A program made the position numbers and the translations under genes. Below, in pieces: positions 7,459 to 14,516 of a DNA stretch of 19,971 nucleotides; within the stretch, counting starts at the first letter, position 1, and every line of letters begins with the position of its first letter. The notes under the pieces were generated by a model. That model was not told the DNA's origin. It did no database searches and saw only the letters and a list, made by a program, of their open reading frames with translations. Origin of the DNA: Geobacter sp. UBA6169 (GTDB lineage: Bacteria; Desulfobacterota; Desulfuromonadia; Geobacterales; Pseudopelobacteraceae); the NCBI GenBank assembly GCA_002422265.1, contig DIUB01000095.1, forward strand, positions 1-19,971, read 5' to 3'.

Positions 7459-7770
7459 ATGCAGCCAAAAGAACTGCTCAAACAACTGAAGAGCAAGCAG
7501 CCGCCGGTGGTAGTAGATGTGCGCAGCGGAGCAGAGTACCGGGCAGGTCATCTGCCCGGTGCCCTGCACCTGCCGCTCTGGAGGGTGCTGTTCAGAATGG
7601 CCGGAGGGCTGCCGCAGGACAAGGGGCGGCAGCTGGTGTTGTATTGCGAGTCTGGTTCCCGGGCAGAACTGGTCGGCTCCATGCTGGCCAAGCGCGGGTA
7701 TCTGGTACGCTACCTTGATGGTGACATGGCCGGATGGCGCAAAGCAGGCCTGCCGCTGGAGAAGGCGTAG
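7459..7770 (+). CDS. Rhodanese-like single-domain sulfurtransferase
   Basis: A 103-aa single rhodanese domain. It shows VVVDVRSGAEYRAGHLPGA (CH2A-like, about 17-35) and the active-site loop CESGSRA with Cys63, the residue that carries persulfide sulfur. The domain ends with GYLVRYLDGDMAGWRKAGLPL, the normal C-terminal CH2B motif. There is no signal peptide, so it should be cytoplasmic. It starts 6 bp after the ahcY stop with no clear Shine-Dalgarno and is probably translated by coupling. Its partner substrate is unknown; a link to sulfur handling around homocysteine is suggested only by position. Confidence 0.88.
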   Translation: MQPKELLKQLKSKQPPVVVDVRSGAEYRAGHLPGALHLPLWRVLFRMAGGLPQDKGRQLVLYCESGSRAELVGSMLAKRGYLVRYLDGDMAGWRKAGLPLEKA

Positions 7771-8037
7771 GTGGAATGCCGCAGCGGTTGTGCTGCCTGT
7801 TGTATTGCACCATCGATCAGTTCATCCATACCGGGTATGCCGCAGGGAAAACCGGCCAATGTCCGCTGTGTGCAGTTGACGTTGGATAATCGATGCCGTA
7901 TCTTTGGCAGACCTGAGCGGCCGACAGTCTGCACCAGTTTGCAGCCCAGCAGCGAGATGTGCGGTACTGCTGCCGATGAGGCGTTGCAGCGACTGCAGCA
8001 GTGGGAGCTGGCAACGGCCCCGTCACAAGAAAGGTAA
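7771..8037 (+). CDS. YkgJ-like cysteine cluster protein
   Basis: An 88-aa protein starting at GTG directly after the TAG of the rhodanese gene, with no base between. It has the CxxxCxxCC cluster at its N-terminus (Cys3, 7, 10, 11), further cysteines at 33, 42, 54 and 64, and a C-terminal VCTSLQPSSEMCG segment. This matches the YkgJ (putative zinc- or iron-chelating) family, whose biochemical role is not established. The protein is shorter than many members and retains mainly the metal-binding core. No Shine-Dalgarno is visible apart from purines in the end of the previous gene, so translation is probably coupled. Ligands and function remain unknown. Confidence 0.8.
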   Translation: MECRSGCAACCIAPSISSSIPGMPQGKPANVRCVQLTLDNRCRIFGRPERPTVCTSLQPSSEMCGTAADEALQRLQQWELATAPSQER

Positions 8038-8042
8038 CGGCC

Positions 8043-8369
8043 ATGGCCAAAGAACTGTATGTGGGGCATCTGCCCTACGAGACCACGCCGGATGATCTGC
8101 GCAGGCTTTTCAGCGTGGCCGGCACGGTCACCTCGGTCCATATTATTACTGATTCGGCAACCGGTAAATCAAAGGGGTGCGGCTATGTGCGGATGGCTGC
8201 CGAAGAACAGCTGAAAGAGGCCATTGACTGTCTGGACGGCGCCCTGGTGGAAAACATGACCATCACGGTCAGTATTGCCAATCCGCCCAAACAGACCAAG
8301 CCGACCGGTCGAGGCACCAACAACGCCAGACCCGGCTCACGACGTGACCGGGCCAGGAAAAAACAGTAA
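8043..8369 (+). CDS. RRM-type RNA-binding protein
   Basis: A 108-aa protein consisting of one RNA-recognition motif (residues 3-80) and a basic tail. RNP2 is LYVGHL (5-10) and RNP1 is KGCGYVRM (44-51). The usual aromatic at the third RNP1 position is Cys46, while Tyr6 and Tyr48, which stack on RNA bases, are kept. The tail, RPGSRRDRARKKQ, is strongly basic as in bacterial Rbp proteins of cyanobacteria and delta-proteobacteria. ATG 8043 is chosen over an upstream in-frame GTG (8001) because AAAGG lies 8 nt before it and the RRM begins at once. It starts 5 bp after the YkgJ-like gene. Its RNA targets and its connection with the SAM cycle are unknown. Confidence 0.9.
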   Translation: MAKELYVGHLPYETTPDDLRRLFSVAGTVTSVHIITDSATGKSKGCGYVRMAAEEQLKEAIDCLDGALVENMTITVSIANPPKQTKPTGRGTNNARPGSRRDRARKKQ

Positions 8370-8383
8370 CTCAGGGGGCAGGC

Positions 8384-9148
8384 ATGGAACCGATTGAGCA
8401 ATTTCTGGCAACGATCAAAGAGACCGTCAACCTGCCGACGCAACCGGTGGGAGTGAGTCTGATCCGTGACACTGACCAGCTTGAAGGGAAGAAGATCCGG
8501 GTCAAAGGGCAGCGTCTGGCGATCTGCCAGCAGATTGCCTACAGTCGATTGTACGGCTGGTCTACCCTGGTGGACAGGACAACAGCCCACTGTGTGTTGG
8601 GGGCAGCCTGTGCAGGGTTGATCGCTCCCCCGCAACGGGTGCTGGACGGTTCGGTCAATAAGGGTATTTACCAACAGGATCAGGCTGCTGCTGCAGCCAT
8701 GCAGCAGGCCATGCCCCGCTTGCCTGAAGGGATCAAGGGGGTGGTGACCTTTCCTCTGGCCAGACCGGTGGAGGGATTGACCGCTGATCTGGTGGTGCTG
8801 TACGGCAATTCAGCCCAGGCCATGCGTTTTGTGCAGGCATTTTTGTATCAGCAGGGGGGCGAGTTTGTGATGAAGAGCTCCGGTGATGCCGGAGTCTGTT
8901 CCCGTGCCGTGGCCCAGGTGGCCCTGACTGGCGAACCGACCGTAGAAATACCCTGCCTGGGGGACCGGCGTTTTGCCATGACCCAGGATCATGAACTCTG
9001 TATCGGTATTCCGGTTTCATGGCTGGAGCGCACGGCAAAGGGGCTGGCTGCTACTCACAAGGCCGGTATCCGCTACCCGGTACCGTTCCAGATGCCGGCC
9101 GGATGTGATCTGCCGCCGGATTACATTACCGGTGATGATGATGCTTGA
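8384..9148 (+). CDS. DUF169 family protein
   Basis: A 254-aa soluble protein of the DUF169 family, whose function is not established. Recognisable features are QPVGVSLI near residue 22, a cysteine-containing centre with AICQQIAYSRLYGWS and AHCVLGAACAGLI, the VVTFPLARP segment around 125 and the late SSGDAGVCSRAVAQV and EIPCLGDRRFAM segments. Several conserved cysteines suggest metal or cofactor binding, but this is inference. AGGGGG lies 5 nt before the ATG. It begins 14 bp after the RRM gene, and its stop overlaps the start of the small membrane protein gene. Some DUF169 genes occur near one-carbon or redox genes, so a role linked to methyl metabolism is possible but unproven. Confidence 0.85.
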   Translation: MEPIEQFLATIKETVNLPTQPVGVSLIRDTDQLEGKKIRVKGQRLAICQQIAYSRLYGWSTLVDRTTAHCVLGAACAGLIAPPQRVLDGSVNKGIYQQDQAAAAAMQQAMPRLPEGIKGVVTFPLARPVEGLTADLVVLYGNSAQAMRFVQAFLYQQGGEFVMKSSGDAGVCSRAVAQVALTGEPTVEIPCLGDRRFAMTQDHELCIGIPVSWLERTAKGLAATHKAGIRYPVPFQMPAGCDLPPDYITGDDDA

Positions 9149-9473
9149 GCAGTTGGATCTGCTGTTGCTGCCACTGTTCGTGCTGAACATCCTGCTGGTG
9201 CTGGTGGATGCCTCGGTGGGATACTATCTGGCGCCGCTTCTGTTCAGGGCCGGTGGCGGTGTGCCTGAGGCTGCAGAGAACGGGGTGCGTAATGTACGCC
9301 GGTTGCTGACCGGGGTGGTGGTGCTGTACATGTTTTTTAACTGTATGGCCTATTTCCGGTACAATGGTCCCCTGCTGCTGCTGGTGACCTTGCTGGTGCT
9401 GTTTGACCTGGCTGGCCAGCTGTATGTACGCCATCGTTTCAGGCAACGGGATGATATACAGGATCAACCGTAG
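9135..9473 (+). CDS. Small three-helix inner-membrane protein
   Basis: A 112-aa hydrophobic protein with no recognised family. Three likely membrane segments are visible: LDLLLLPLFVLNILLVLVDA near residues 6-25 (possibly running into YYLAPLLF), LLTGVVVLYMFFNCMAYF near 60-77, and PLLLLVTLLVLFDLAGQLYV near 83-102. The C-terminus (RHRFRQRDD) is basic and probably cytoplasmic. Three consecutive ATG codons (9135, 9138, 9141) and an in-frame GTG at 9132 could start it. All overlap the 3' end of the DUF169 gene, implying coupling; no clear Shine-Dalgarno separates them. The same frame is open back to 8991, but that stretch lies over the DUF169 gene and is not membrane-like. It is the last gene of the tight cluster before metK. 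Confidence 0.75.
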   Translation: MMMLEQLDLLLLPLFVLNILLVLVDASVGYYLAPLLFRAGGGVPEAAENGVRNVRRLLTGVVVLYMFFNCMAYFRYNGPLLLLVTLLVLFDLAGQLYVRHRFRQRDDIQDQP

Positions 9474-9537
9474 TTGCCGTGTTCTTTAAGCCGATTGTCT
9501 GTAGTGACTAAACCAATAGAACAAGGAGTAGATGCAC

Positions 9538-10704
9538 ATGGCTGAAAAATTCATCTTTACCTCTGAATCAGTTTCCGAAGGGCATCCTGACAAGGTTGCC
9601 GACCAGATTTCCGACAGCGTCCTGGATGCCATTCTGGCCCAGGATCCCAAGGCCCGGGTGGCCTGTGAGACCATGGTCACCACCGGTATGGCCGTGATTG
9701 CCGGAGAGATCACCACCAGTGCCGTGGTAAACTATGCCGAAGTGGTCCGTAACACCATTAAAGAGATCGGCTATTGCGGCTCTGACATGGGGTTTGATTA
9801 TGAGACCTGTGCCGTGCTGGTTTCGCTGGATCGTCAATCTCCCGACATCTCCCAGGGGGTGACCGAAGGTGAAGGTCTGTTCAAAGAGCAGGGGGCCGGT
9901 GATCAGGGCCTGATGTTCGGGTACGCCTGCAACGAGACCCCTGAGCTGATGCCGATGCCGATCCAACTTTCTCAGCAGCTCGTCAAGCGTCTGGCTGATG
10001 TGCGCAAGTCCGGCCTGCTCAAGTTCCTTCGTCCCGACTCCAAATCCCAGGTATCGGTGGAGTACGACAATGGCAAGCCGGTGCGGGTCAACACCGTGGT
10101 CATCTCTACCCAGCATACCCCTGATGTCACCCATGAGACCATTGTGGAAGGGGTGATGGACGAGGTAGTCAGAAAGGTGATTCCCGCCAACCTGCTGGAT
10201 GATCAGACCCGTTTCTTTATCAATCCCACGGGCCGTTTCGTGGTGGGCGGTCCCATGGGTGACTGCGGCCTGACCGGTCGCAAGATTATTGTCGACACCT
10301 ACGGCGGTATGGGCCGCCACGGTGGCGGTGCCTTCTCCGGCAAGGATCCCTCTAAGGTTGACCGTTCCGCTGCCTACATGGGGCGCTATGTGGCCAAGAA
10401 CCTGGTGGCAGCTGGCCTGTGCGAGCGCTGCGAGGTCCAGGTGGCCTATGCCATCGGCGTGGCCGAGCCGGTCTCCATCATGGTCAACGCCTTTGGTACC
10501 GGTGTAGTAACTGAGCATCGTCTGGCAGAACTGGTGCGTGAGGTCTTTGATATGCGGCCCCGCGCCATTATCGAACAACTGGACCTGCTGCGTCCGATCT
10601 ACCGGAAGACTGCTGCCTACGGTCATTTTGGCCGTGAACTGCCGGAGTTTACCTGGGAAAAAACCGATAAGGCCGAGATTCTCAAGCAGAAGGCCGGTCT
10701 GTAG
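9538..10704 (+). CDS. metK: S-adenosylmethionine synthetase
   Basis: A 388-aa methionine adenosyltransferase that makes SAM from ATP and methionine, releasing phosphate and diphosphate; it works as a cytoplasmic tetramer. Visible motifs are SEGHPDKVADQISD at the N-terminus (ATP and Mg site), GAGDQGLMFGYA, the GRFVVGGPMGDCGLTGRK segment and the glycine-rich GGMGRHGGGAFSGKDPSKVDRSAAY. Start: ATG 9538 is 9 nt after AAGGAG (9523-9528), whereas ATG 9532 is only 3 nt away, so 9538 is preferred; the longer form adds Met-His. It follows the membrane protein gene after 64 bp and ends at a strong terminator. No copy of the palindrome found upstream of the sahR-like gene appears in this gap, so metK may depend on read-through from the operon or have a weaker promoter of its own. 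Confidence 0.97.
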   Translation: MAEKFIFTSESVSEGHPDKVADQISDSVLDAILAQDPKARVACETMVTTGMAVIAGEITTSAVVNYAEVVRNTIKEIGYCGSDMGFDYETCAVLVSLDRQSPDISQGVTEGEGLFKEQGAGDQGLMFGYACNETPELMPMPIQLSQQLVKRLADVRKSGLLKFLRPDSKSQVSVEYDNGKPVRVNTVVISTQHTPDVTHETIVEGVMDEVVRKVIPANLLDDQTRFFINPTGRFVVGGPMGDCGLTGRKIIVDTYGGMGRHGGGAFSGKDPSKVDRSAAYMGRYVAKNLVAAGLCERCEVQVAYAIGVAEPVSIMVNAFGTGVVTEHRLAELVREVFDMRPRAIIEQLDLLRPIYRKTAAYGHFGRELPEFTWEKTDKAEILKQKAGL

Positions 10705-10724
10705 TCTGGTTGTCGTACAGCTTC

Positions 10725-10757
10725 AAGGGGCGGTCTCTGGTGAGATCGCCCCTTTTT
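10725..10757 (+). terminator. Rho-independent terminator after metK
   Basis: A 12-bp stem AGGGGCGGTCTC/GAGATCGCCCCT with one G-U pair and a TGGT loop, followed by five T (10753-10757). It lies 20 bp after the metK stop and closes the SAM-cycle gene cluster. Confidence 0.9.
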
Positions 10758-10835
10758 AATGGGTAGATCGTGATGATTGACAAGCATCCGGCGTATACAG
10801 TAAGCTGATGCACTTTTTTGATAGAGGGGTGAACT

Positions 10836-11924
10836 ATGGCAAAAACATTCAAGATTGCGGTCCTGCCGGGCGATGGCATCGGGCCTGAGGTGATGGCTGA
10901 AGCAACCAGGGTGCTGGATCTGATCGGCCAGAAATACAACGTAACCTTTGAGGGCACCTTTGCCAATGTCGGTGGTGCTGGTATTGATAACGAAGGCAAG
11001 GCACTGCCCCAGACCACCATTGATATCTGCAAGGCATCGGACGCGATCCTGTTCGGTTCCGTTGGCGGCCCCAAGTGGGAGACCCTGCCACCGGACGAGC
11101 AGCCTGAACGTGGTGCTTTGCTGCCGCTGCGCAAGATCTTCGGTCTCTACGCCAACCTGCGTCCGGCCATCATCTTCCCCTCCCTGACCGGCGCATCATC
11201 CCTGAAGGAAGAGGTAATCAGCGGTGGCTTCAATGTGCTGGTGGTGCGTGAGCTGACCGGCGGTATCTACTTCTCCCAGCCCAAGGGGATTGAAGGCGAG
11301 GGCCGCAACCGGATCGGCATCGACACCATGAAGTACAGCGTGCCGGAGATCGAGCGGATTACCCATGTTGCCTTCCAGGCCGCCCAGAAGCGGAGCAAGA
11401 AGGTCTGCTCCATTGACAAGGCCAACGTGCTTTCCTCCTCCGTACTCTGGCGCGAGATTGTCATCGATATCGCCAAGCAGTATCCGGACGTTGAACTTTC
11501 CCACATGTACGTGGACAACGCTGCCATGCAGCTGGTCAAGTGGCCCAAGCAGTTTGATGTTATCCTGTGCGAGAACATGTTCGGCGATATCCTCTCCGAC
11601 GAGGCTGCCATGCTGACCGGCTCCCTGGGGATGCTTCCCTCCGCTTCTTTGGCTGAAGGCACCTTCGGCATGTACGAGCCCTCCGGCGGTTCGGCCCCGG
11701 ACATCGCAGGTCAGGGGATTGCCAACCCGATCGCCCAGATCCTGTCGGCCGGCATGATGCTGAAGTTCTCCTGCGGCATGGTTGACGCCGCCGACGCCAT
11801 TGATAATGCGGTAAAGACCGTCTTGGATCAGGGCTACCGCACCCGCGACATCTTCCAGAATCTGCCGGGTGAAAAGCTGGTCAACACCAAAGAGATGGGT
11901 GACGCGATTATTGCGGCTTTGTAG
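10836..11924 (+). CDS. leuB: 3-isopropylmalate dehydrogenase
   Basis: A 362-aa NAD-dependent enzyme of leucine biosynthesis that oxidises and decarboxylates 3-isopropylmalate to 2-oxoisocaproate. Seen are KIAVLPGDGIGPEV at the N-terminus, GGPKWE near 74, VVRELTGGIYF (typical of isopropylmalate rather than isocitrate dehydrogenases), the Lys in SIDKANVL, and NMFGDILSDEAAMLTGSLGMLPSAS, where the acidic residues bind divalent metal. GSAPDIAGQGIANPIAQ contributes to NAD binding. GAGGGG lies close to the ATG. The 78-bp gap after the metK terminator must hold its promoter, but no strong -35/-10 pair with normal spacing is evident. Two small genes and then asd follow on the same strand, so this is probably the first gene of an amino-acid operon. 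Confidence 0.97.
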   Translation: MAKTFKIAVLPGDGIGPEVMAEATRVLDLIGQKYNVTFEGTFANVGGAGIDNEGKALPQTTIDICKASDAILFGSVGGPKWETLPPDEQPERGALLPLRKIFGLYANLRPAIIFPSLTGASSLKEEVISGGFNVLVVRELTGGIYFSQPKGIEGEGRNRIGIDTMKYSVPEIERITHVAFQAAQKRSKKVCSIDKANVLSSSVLWREIVIDIAKQYPDVELSHMYVDNAAMQLVKWPKQFDVILCENMFGDILSDEAAMLTGSLGMLPSASLAEGTFGMYEPSGGSAPDIAGQGIANPIAQILSAGMMLKFSCGMVDAADAIDNAVKTVLDQGYRTRDIFQNLPGEKLVNTKEMGDAIIAAL

Positions 11925-11935
11925 GTAACATCACT

Positions 11936-12184
11936 GTGTTCTTTGAGATCATCGGCGAAATTCAACAGCCGGAAACCTTTGCCACCGGATCAGGGATCAG
12001 AGAACTGCAACGTCTGCACAAGCTGTATGGCAAAGGTCGCTGGAGAAAACGCAAGGGGATCGCTATCATTCGTCTGGCAGCAGGTCAACAGTACCATGCC
12101 GAGATTCATTGGTACGAAGCAACGGGTATCGGCAGGAAAGAATTCAAGATCAAGCAGCTGCTGCAAGAAGTAAAAGAGGTGTAG
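11936..12184 (+). CDS. Small conserved hypothetical protein, first of a two-gene module
   Basis: An 82-aa basic protein starting at GTG, 11 bp after the leuB stop, with AGGTAA about 8 nt upstream. I recognise no named domain. Visible are an N-terminal FFEIIGEIQQPETFATGSGIREL segment, a basic centre (KLYGKGRWRKRKGIAIIRL) and a C-terminal AEIHWYEATGIGRKEFKIKQLL. The pattern of short strands followed by basic residues suggests a compact alpha/beta fold that could bind nucleic acid. Proteins of similar pattern are, from memory, conserved hypotheticals in cyanobacteria and other bacteria. It ends 2 bp before the next small gene; size and pairing resemble toxin-antitoxin modules, but no known toxin motif is seen. 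Confidence 0.7.
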   Translation: MFFEIIGEIQQPETFATGSGIRELQRLHKLYGKGRWRKRKGIAIIRLAAGQQYHAEIHWYEATGIGRKEFKIKQLLQEVKEV

Positions 12185-12186
12185 AG

Positions 12187-12408
12187 ATGAAACACAATAA
12201 ACTGTACGTCTGTATTCATAATGACGGATACGCTGTCTCATTGGAACAGCGCAAGATTTATCGAGGTTTACCGGATCGTATTGCAGCAGAAGCAGGTATG
12301 GTGCGGATCATTGATGAGTCCGGTGAAGATTATCTCTATCCTCAAGATTGCTTTGCCCGGATATCCCTGCCGGTGGTTATTCAGCAGGAATTGAAGTTAG
12401 CAGCATAA
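12187..12408 (+). CDS. Small conserved hypothetical protein, second of a two-gene module
   Basis: A 73-aa protein starting at ATG 12187, with AGAGG ending 8 nt upstream inside the previous gene. No named domain is recognised. The sequence (LYVCIHNDGYAVSLEQRKIY, then RIIDESGEDYLYPQDCFARI and a short hydrophobic C-terminus) reads as a small beta-rich fold. It is mildly acidic in the centre, against the basic upstream partner, as is common for paired small proteins. An upstream in-frame codon at 12109 would lie inside the first gene and is rejected. It ends 33 bp before asd. Whether the pair is a toxin-antitoxin system or an unrelated conserved pair cannot be told from the sequence. Confidence 0.7.
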   Translation: MKHNKLYVCIHNDGYAVSLEQRKIYRGLPDRIAAEAGMVRIIDESGEDYLYPQDCFARISLPVVIQQELKLAA

Positions 12409-12441
12409 CGTATATTAATCTCGTATAAAGGAGTGCTTACC

Positions 12442-13542
12442 ATGAAAGTAGGTATTGTTGGATGGCGCGGCATGGTCGGCTCGGTGCTGATGCAGCGGAT
12501 GCAGGAAGAGAACGATTTTGACCTCGGCTTTGAGCCGGTCTTTTTCACTACCTCCCAGGCAGGTCAACCGGCTCCAATGGGCGGCGGCACCCTCAAGAAA
12601 GCCGATGATATTGAAGAGCTGAAGAAGCTGGATGTGATCATAACCTGCCAGGGTGGCGACTACACCAAGGCGGTTCACCCGGAGCTGCGCAAGCAGGGCT
12701 GGAACGGCTACTGGATCGATGCAGCCTCCACCCTGCGGATGGAAGACAATGCGGTCATCATTCTTGATCCGATCAACCGTAACGTGATTGACGCAGCTCT
12801 GGCCAAAGGGGTCAAGGACTATGTCGGCGGCAACTGCACGGTCAGTTTGATGCTGATGGGGCTGGGTGGGCTGTTCAAGGCCGGCCTGGTGGAGTGGATG
12901 TCCTCCATGACCTATCAGGCAGCCTCCGGCGCTGGCGCACCCAATATGCGCGAGCTGCTGGCCCAGATGGGTACTCTGAACGGGGTGGTGGCGGAGGAGC
13001 TGAAGGACGCCAACTCAGCTATCCTTGAGATCGACAAGAAGGTTACCGAGACCCTGCGTGACGGCTCCATGCCCACCAAGGAGTTCGGTTTCCCGCTGGC
13101 CGGCAACCTGCTGCCCTGGATCGACCGCGAGGTTGAGGATGGACAGAGCCGTGAGGAGTGGAAGGGCTACGCCGAGACCAACAAGATTCTGGGCACCACC
13201 AGTCCGATTCCGGTGGATGGTATCTGCGTGCGGGTCGGCGCCATGCGCTGCCACAGCCAGGCCATCACCATGAAGCTGAACAAGGATCTGCCGCTGGCCG
13301 AGATTGAGCAGCTGATCGCCAACGACAACCAGTGGGTCAAGCTGATCCCCAACACCAAGGCAGACAGTCTGGCAGGCCTGACTCCGGCTGCGGTATCCGG
13401 TACCCTGACCGTGCCGGTTGGCCGGGTGCGCAAGATGAAGATGGGCCCCGAGTATGTGCAGGCCTTCACCTGCGGAGACCAGCTGCTGTGGGGTGCTGCA
13501 GAGCCGCTGCGCAGGATGCTGCGAATTTTGCTGGAAAAATGA
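12442..13542 (+). CDS. asd: Aspartate-semialdehyde dehydrogenase
   Basis: A 366-aa NADPH-dependent enzyme that reduces aspartyl phosphate to aspartate semialdehyde, the branch point to lysine/diaminopimelate, threonine and methionine. The N-terminal Rossmann motif is VGIVGWRGMVGSVLMQRM. The catalytic cysteine is Cys132 in GGNCTVSLM, matching the long proteobacterial (E. coli-type) class, and GAMRCHSQA near 270 carries the catalytic histidine. SSMTYQAASGAGAPNMRELL is also characteristic. ATG 12442 is used because AAAGGAG (12427-12433) is 8 nt away and the Rossmann strand begins at once; GTG 12433 is too close. The product supplies homoserine for methionine, linking it metabolically to the nearby metK/ahcY genes. 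A hairpin follows 10 bp after the stop. Confidence 0.97.
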   Translation: MKVGIVGWRGMVGSVLMQRMQEENDFDLGFEPVFFTTSQAGQPAPMGGGTLKKADDIEELKKLDVIITCQGGDYTKAVHPELRKQGWNGYWIDAASTLRMEDNAVIILDPINRNVIDAALAKGVKDYVGGNCTVSLMLMGLGGLFKAGLVEWMSSMTYQAASGAGAPNMRELLAQMGTLNGVVAEELKDANSAILEIDKKVTETLRDGSMPTKEFGFPLAGNLLPWIDREVEDGQSREEWKGYAETNKILGTTSPIPVDGICVRVGAMRCHSQAITMKLNKDLPLAEIEQLIANDNQWVKLIPNTKADSLAGLTPAAVSGTLTVPVGRVRKMKMGPEYVQAFTCGDQLLWGAAEPLRRMLRILLEK

Positions 13543-13552
13543 TGCAAACAAC

Positions 13553-13578
13553 AGCGCCCCTTCCGGGGCGCTTCGTTT
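13553..13578 (+). terminator. Terminator-like hairpin between asd and truA, abutting the truA start
   Basis: A perfect 8-bp GC-rich stem, AGCGCCCC/GGGGCGCT, with loop TTCC and the tail TCGTTT directly before the truA ATG. The T-run is short and interrupted, so termination may be partial. The 3' arm holds the only purine-rich stretch near the truA start. Confidence 0.5.
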
Positions 13579-14325
13579 ATGCGAACCATTAAACTTATCA
13601 TCCAATACGACGGTACCAGCTACTGCGGCTGGCAGGAACAGGCCAACGGCCCCACCATACAGGAGACGGTAGAGCTGGCCCTGTCCAGAATTCTGGGACA
13701 ACGGGTGCGGGTGCAGGCAGCCGGTCGCACCGATGCCGGGGTCCATGCCCTGGCCATGCCGGCGGTTTTCAGAACTGACTCCTCAATCCCGCTCAAGGCC
13801 TTTGTGGATGGTGTCAACTGCCATTTGCCAAAGGATATTGCTGTTCAGGATGCTGCAGAGGTGCCCCATGATTTTCGGGTTATTGGCGGTGCCTTGCATA
13901 AAACCTATCGATACACCATCTATAATGCCCCGGTTCGGTCACCGCTGCAGCACCATACTGCCTGGCATGTCAGGGCTGACCTCAACCTGGAGGCGATGCG
14001 CGTAGCAGCGGGCCTATTTGCAGGAGAGCACGATTTTGCCGCCTTCAGAGGTCAAAACTGTAGCGCCGTCACTTCGCGGCGGCGGATCGACGGGGTGGTG
14101 ATAGACCGGCAGGGGCCGTTTGTCTCCATAGAGGTGACCGGTGGCGGTTTTTTGAAGAACATGGTGCGAATCATGGCCGGGACACTGGTTGACATCGGTA
14201 AGGGCCGTTTCAAGCCTGAGCATATTACATCCTTATTACAACATCCTGACCGAAAGCGGGCAGGAGTGACCGCGCCTCCGCAAGGGCTTTGTCTGGTCAG
14301 CGTGATATACCCGGAAGTGCAGTGA
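13579..14325 (+). CDS. truA: tRNA pseudouridine(38-40) synthase
   Basis: A 248-aa enzyme that converts uridines 38-40 of the tRNA anticodon stem-loop to pseudouridine. The N-terminus IKLIIQYDGTSYCGWQEQ is the standard TruA opening. AAGRTDAGVHA carries the catalytic Asp52. HDFRVIGGALHKTYRYTIYN and HDFAAFRGQ are also family motifs, and near the C-terminus GGGFLKNMVRIMAGTLVDIGKGR forms the usual closing segment. ATG 13579 fits the family start, but no free Shine-Dalgarno is seen: GGGGCG lies in the hairpin stem immediately upstream. It lies 36 bp after asd and is probably reached by partial read-through. Confidence 0.96.
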   Translation: MRTIKLIIQYDGTSYCGWQEQANGPTIQETVELALSRILGQRVRVQAAGRTDAGVHALAMPAVFRTDSSIPLKAFVDGVNCHLPKDIAVQDAAEVPHDFRVIGGALHKTYRYTIYNAPVRSPLQHHTAWHVRADLNLEAMRVAAGLFAGEHDFAAFRGQNCSAVTSRRRIDGVVIDRQGPFVSIEVTGGGFLKNMVRIMAGTLVDIGKGRFKPEHITSLLQHPDRKRAGVTAPPQGLCLVSVIYPEVQ

Positions 14326-14356
14326 CGACTGATCTGCATCCTGCCTATAAATTGCC

Positions 14357-14385
14357 TTGACTCACGTGATCTGCTTGAGTAAAAT
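14357..14385 (+). promoter_or_regulatory. Sigma-70 promoter of the CoA-transferase gene
   Basis: TTGACT (14357-14362) and TAAAAT (14380-14385) are separated by exactly 17 bp, 32 bp past the truA stop. A start near 14392 gives a leader of about 125 nt. Confidence 0.65.
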
Positions 14386-14393
14386 CCGGTTCT

Positions 14394-14418
14394 ACTTTAC
14401 TGTCAAACAGTATAAAGT
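14394..14418 (+). promoter_or_regulatory. Hairpin at the 5' end of the CoA-transferase leader
   Basis: ACTTTACTGT (14394-14403) pairs with ACAG (14407-14410) and TAAAGT (14413-14418), leaving a 3-nt loop and a 2-nt bulge. It would be the first structure in the transcript from the promoter just upstream. It has no T-run. It may stabilise the mRNA or act as a protein site; both are inference. Confidence 0.35.
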
Positions 14419-14516
14419 CCCGTCTAACCGTGCTGTTGAATCAACCAAATCTCATATCGCCGTTGCATCTCGCTTCGACGTTTATGTAAGAAAAAACCAA
14501 AACAGGAGGAAGTAAG

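Noticed and set aside
8991..9134. Upstream extension of the small membrane protein gene
   Set aside because: The extra codons lie over the DUF169 coding region, and the translation is Arg-rich and not membrane-like.
9474..9537. SAM or SAH riboswitch upstream of metK
   Set aside because: Only 64 bp are available and no pseudoknot or multi-helix pattern is seen; ahcY has no leader because it overlaps the gene before it.
9568..10626. Long open frame (352 codons) on the minus strand opposite metK
   Set aside because: It mirrors the conserved metK frame, shows no motif and has a His/Gly-rich composition typical of antisense shadows.
10777..10799. TTGACA and TATACA as a leuB promoter
   Set aside because: The boxes are separated by only 11 bp, too close for sigma-70; an 18-bp alternative uses a poor -10 (TAAGCT).
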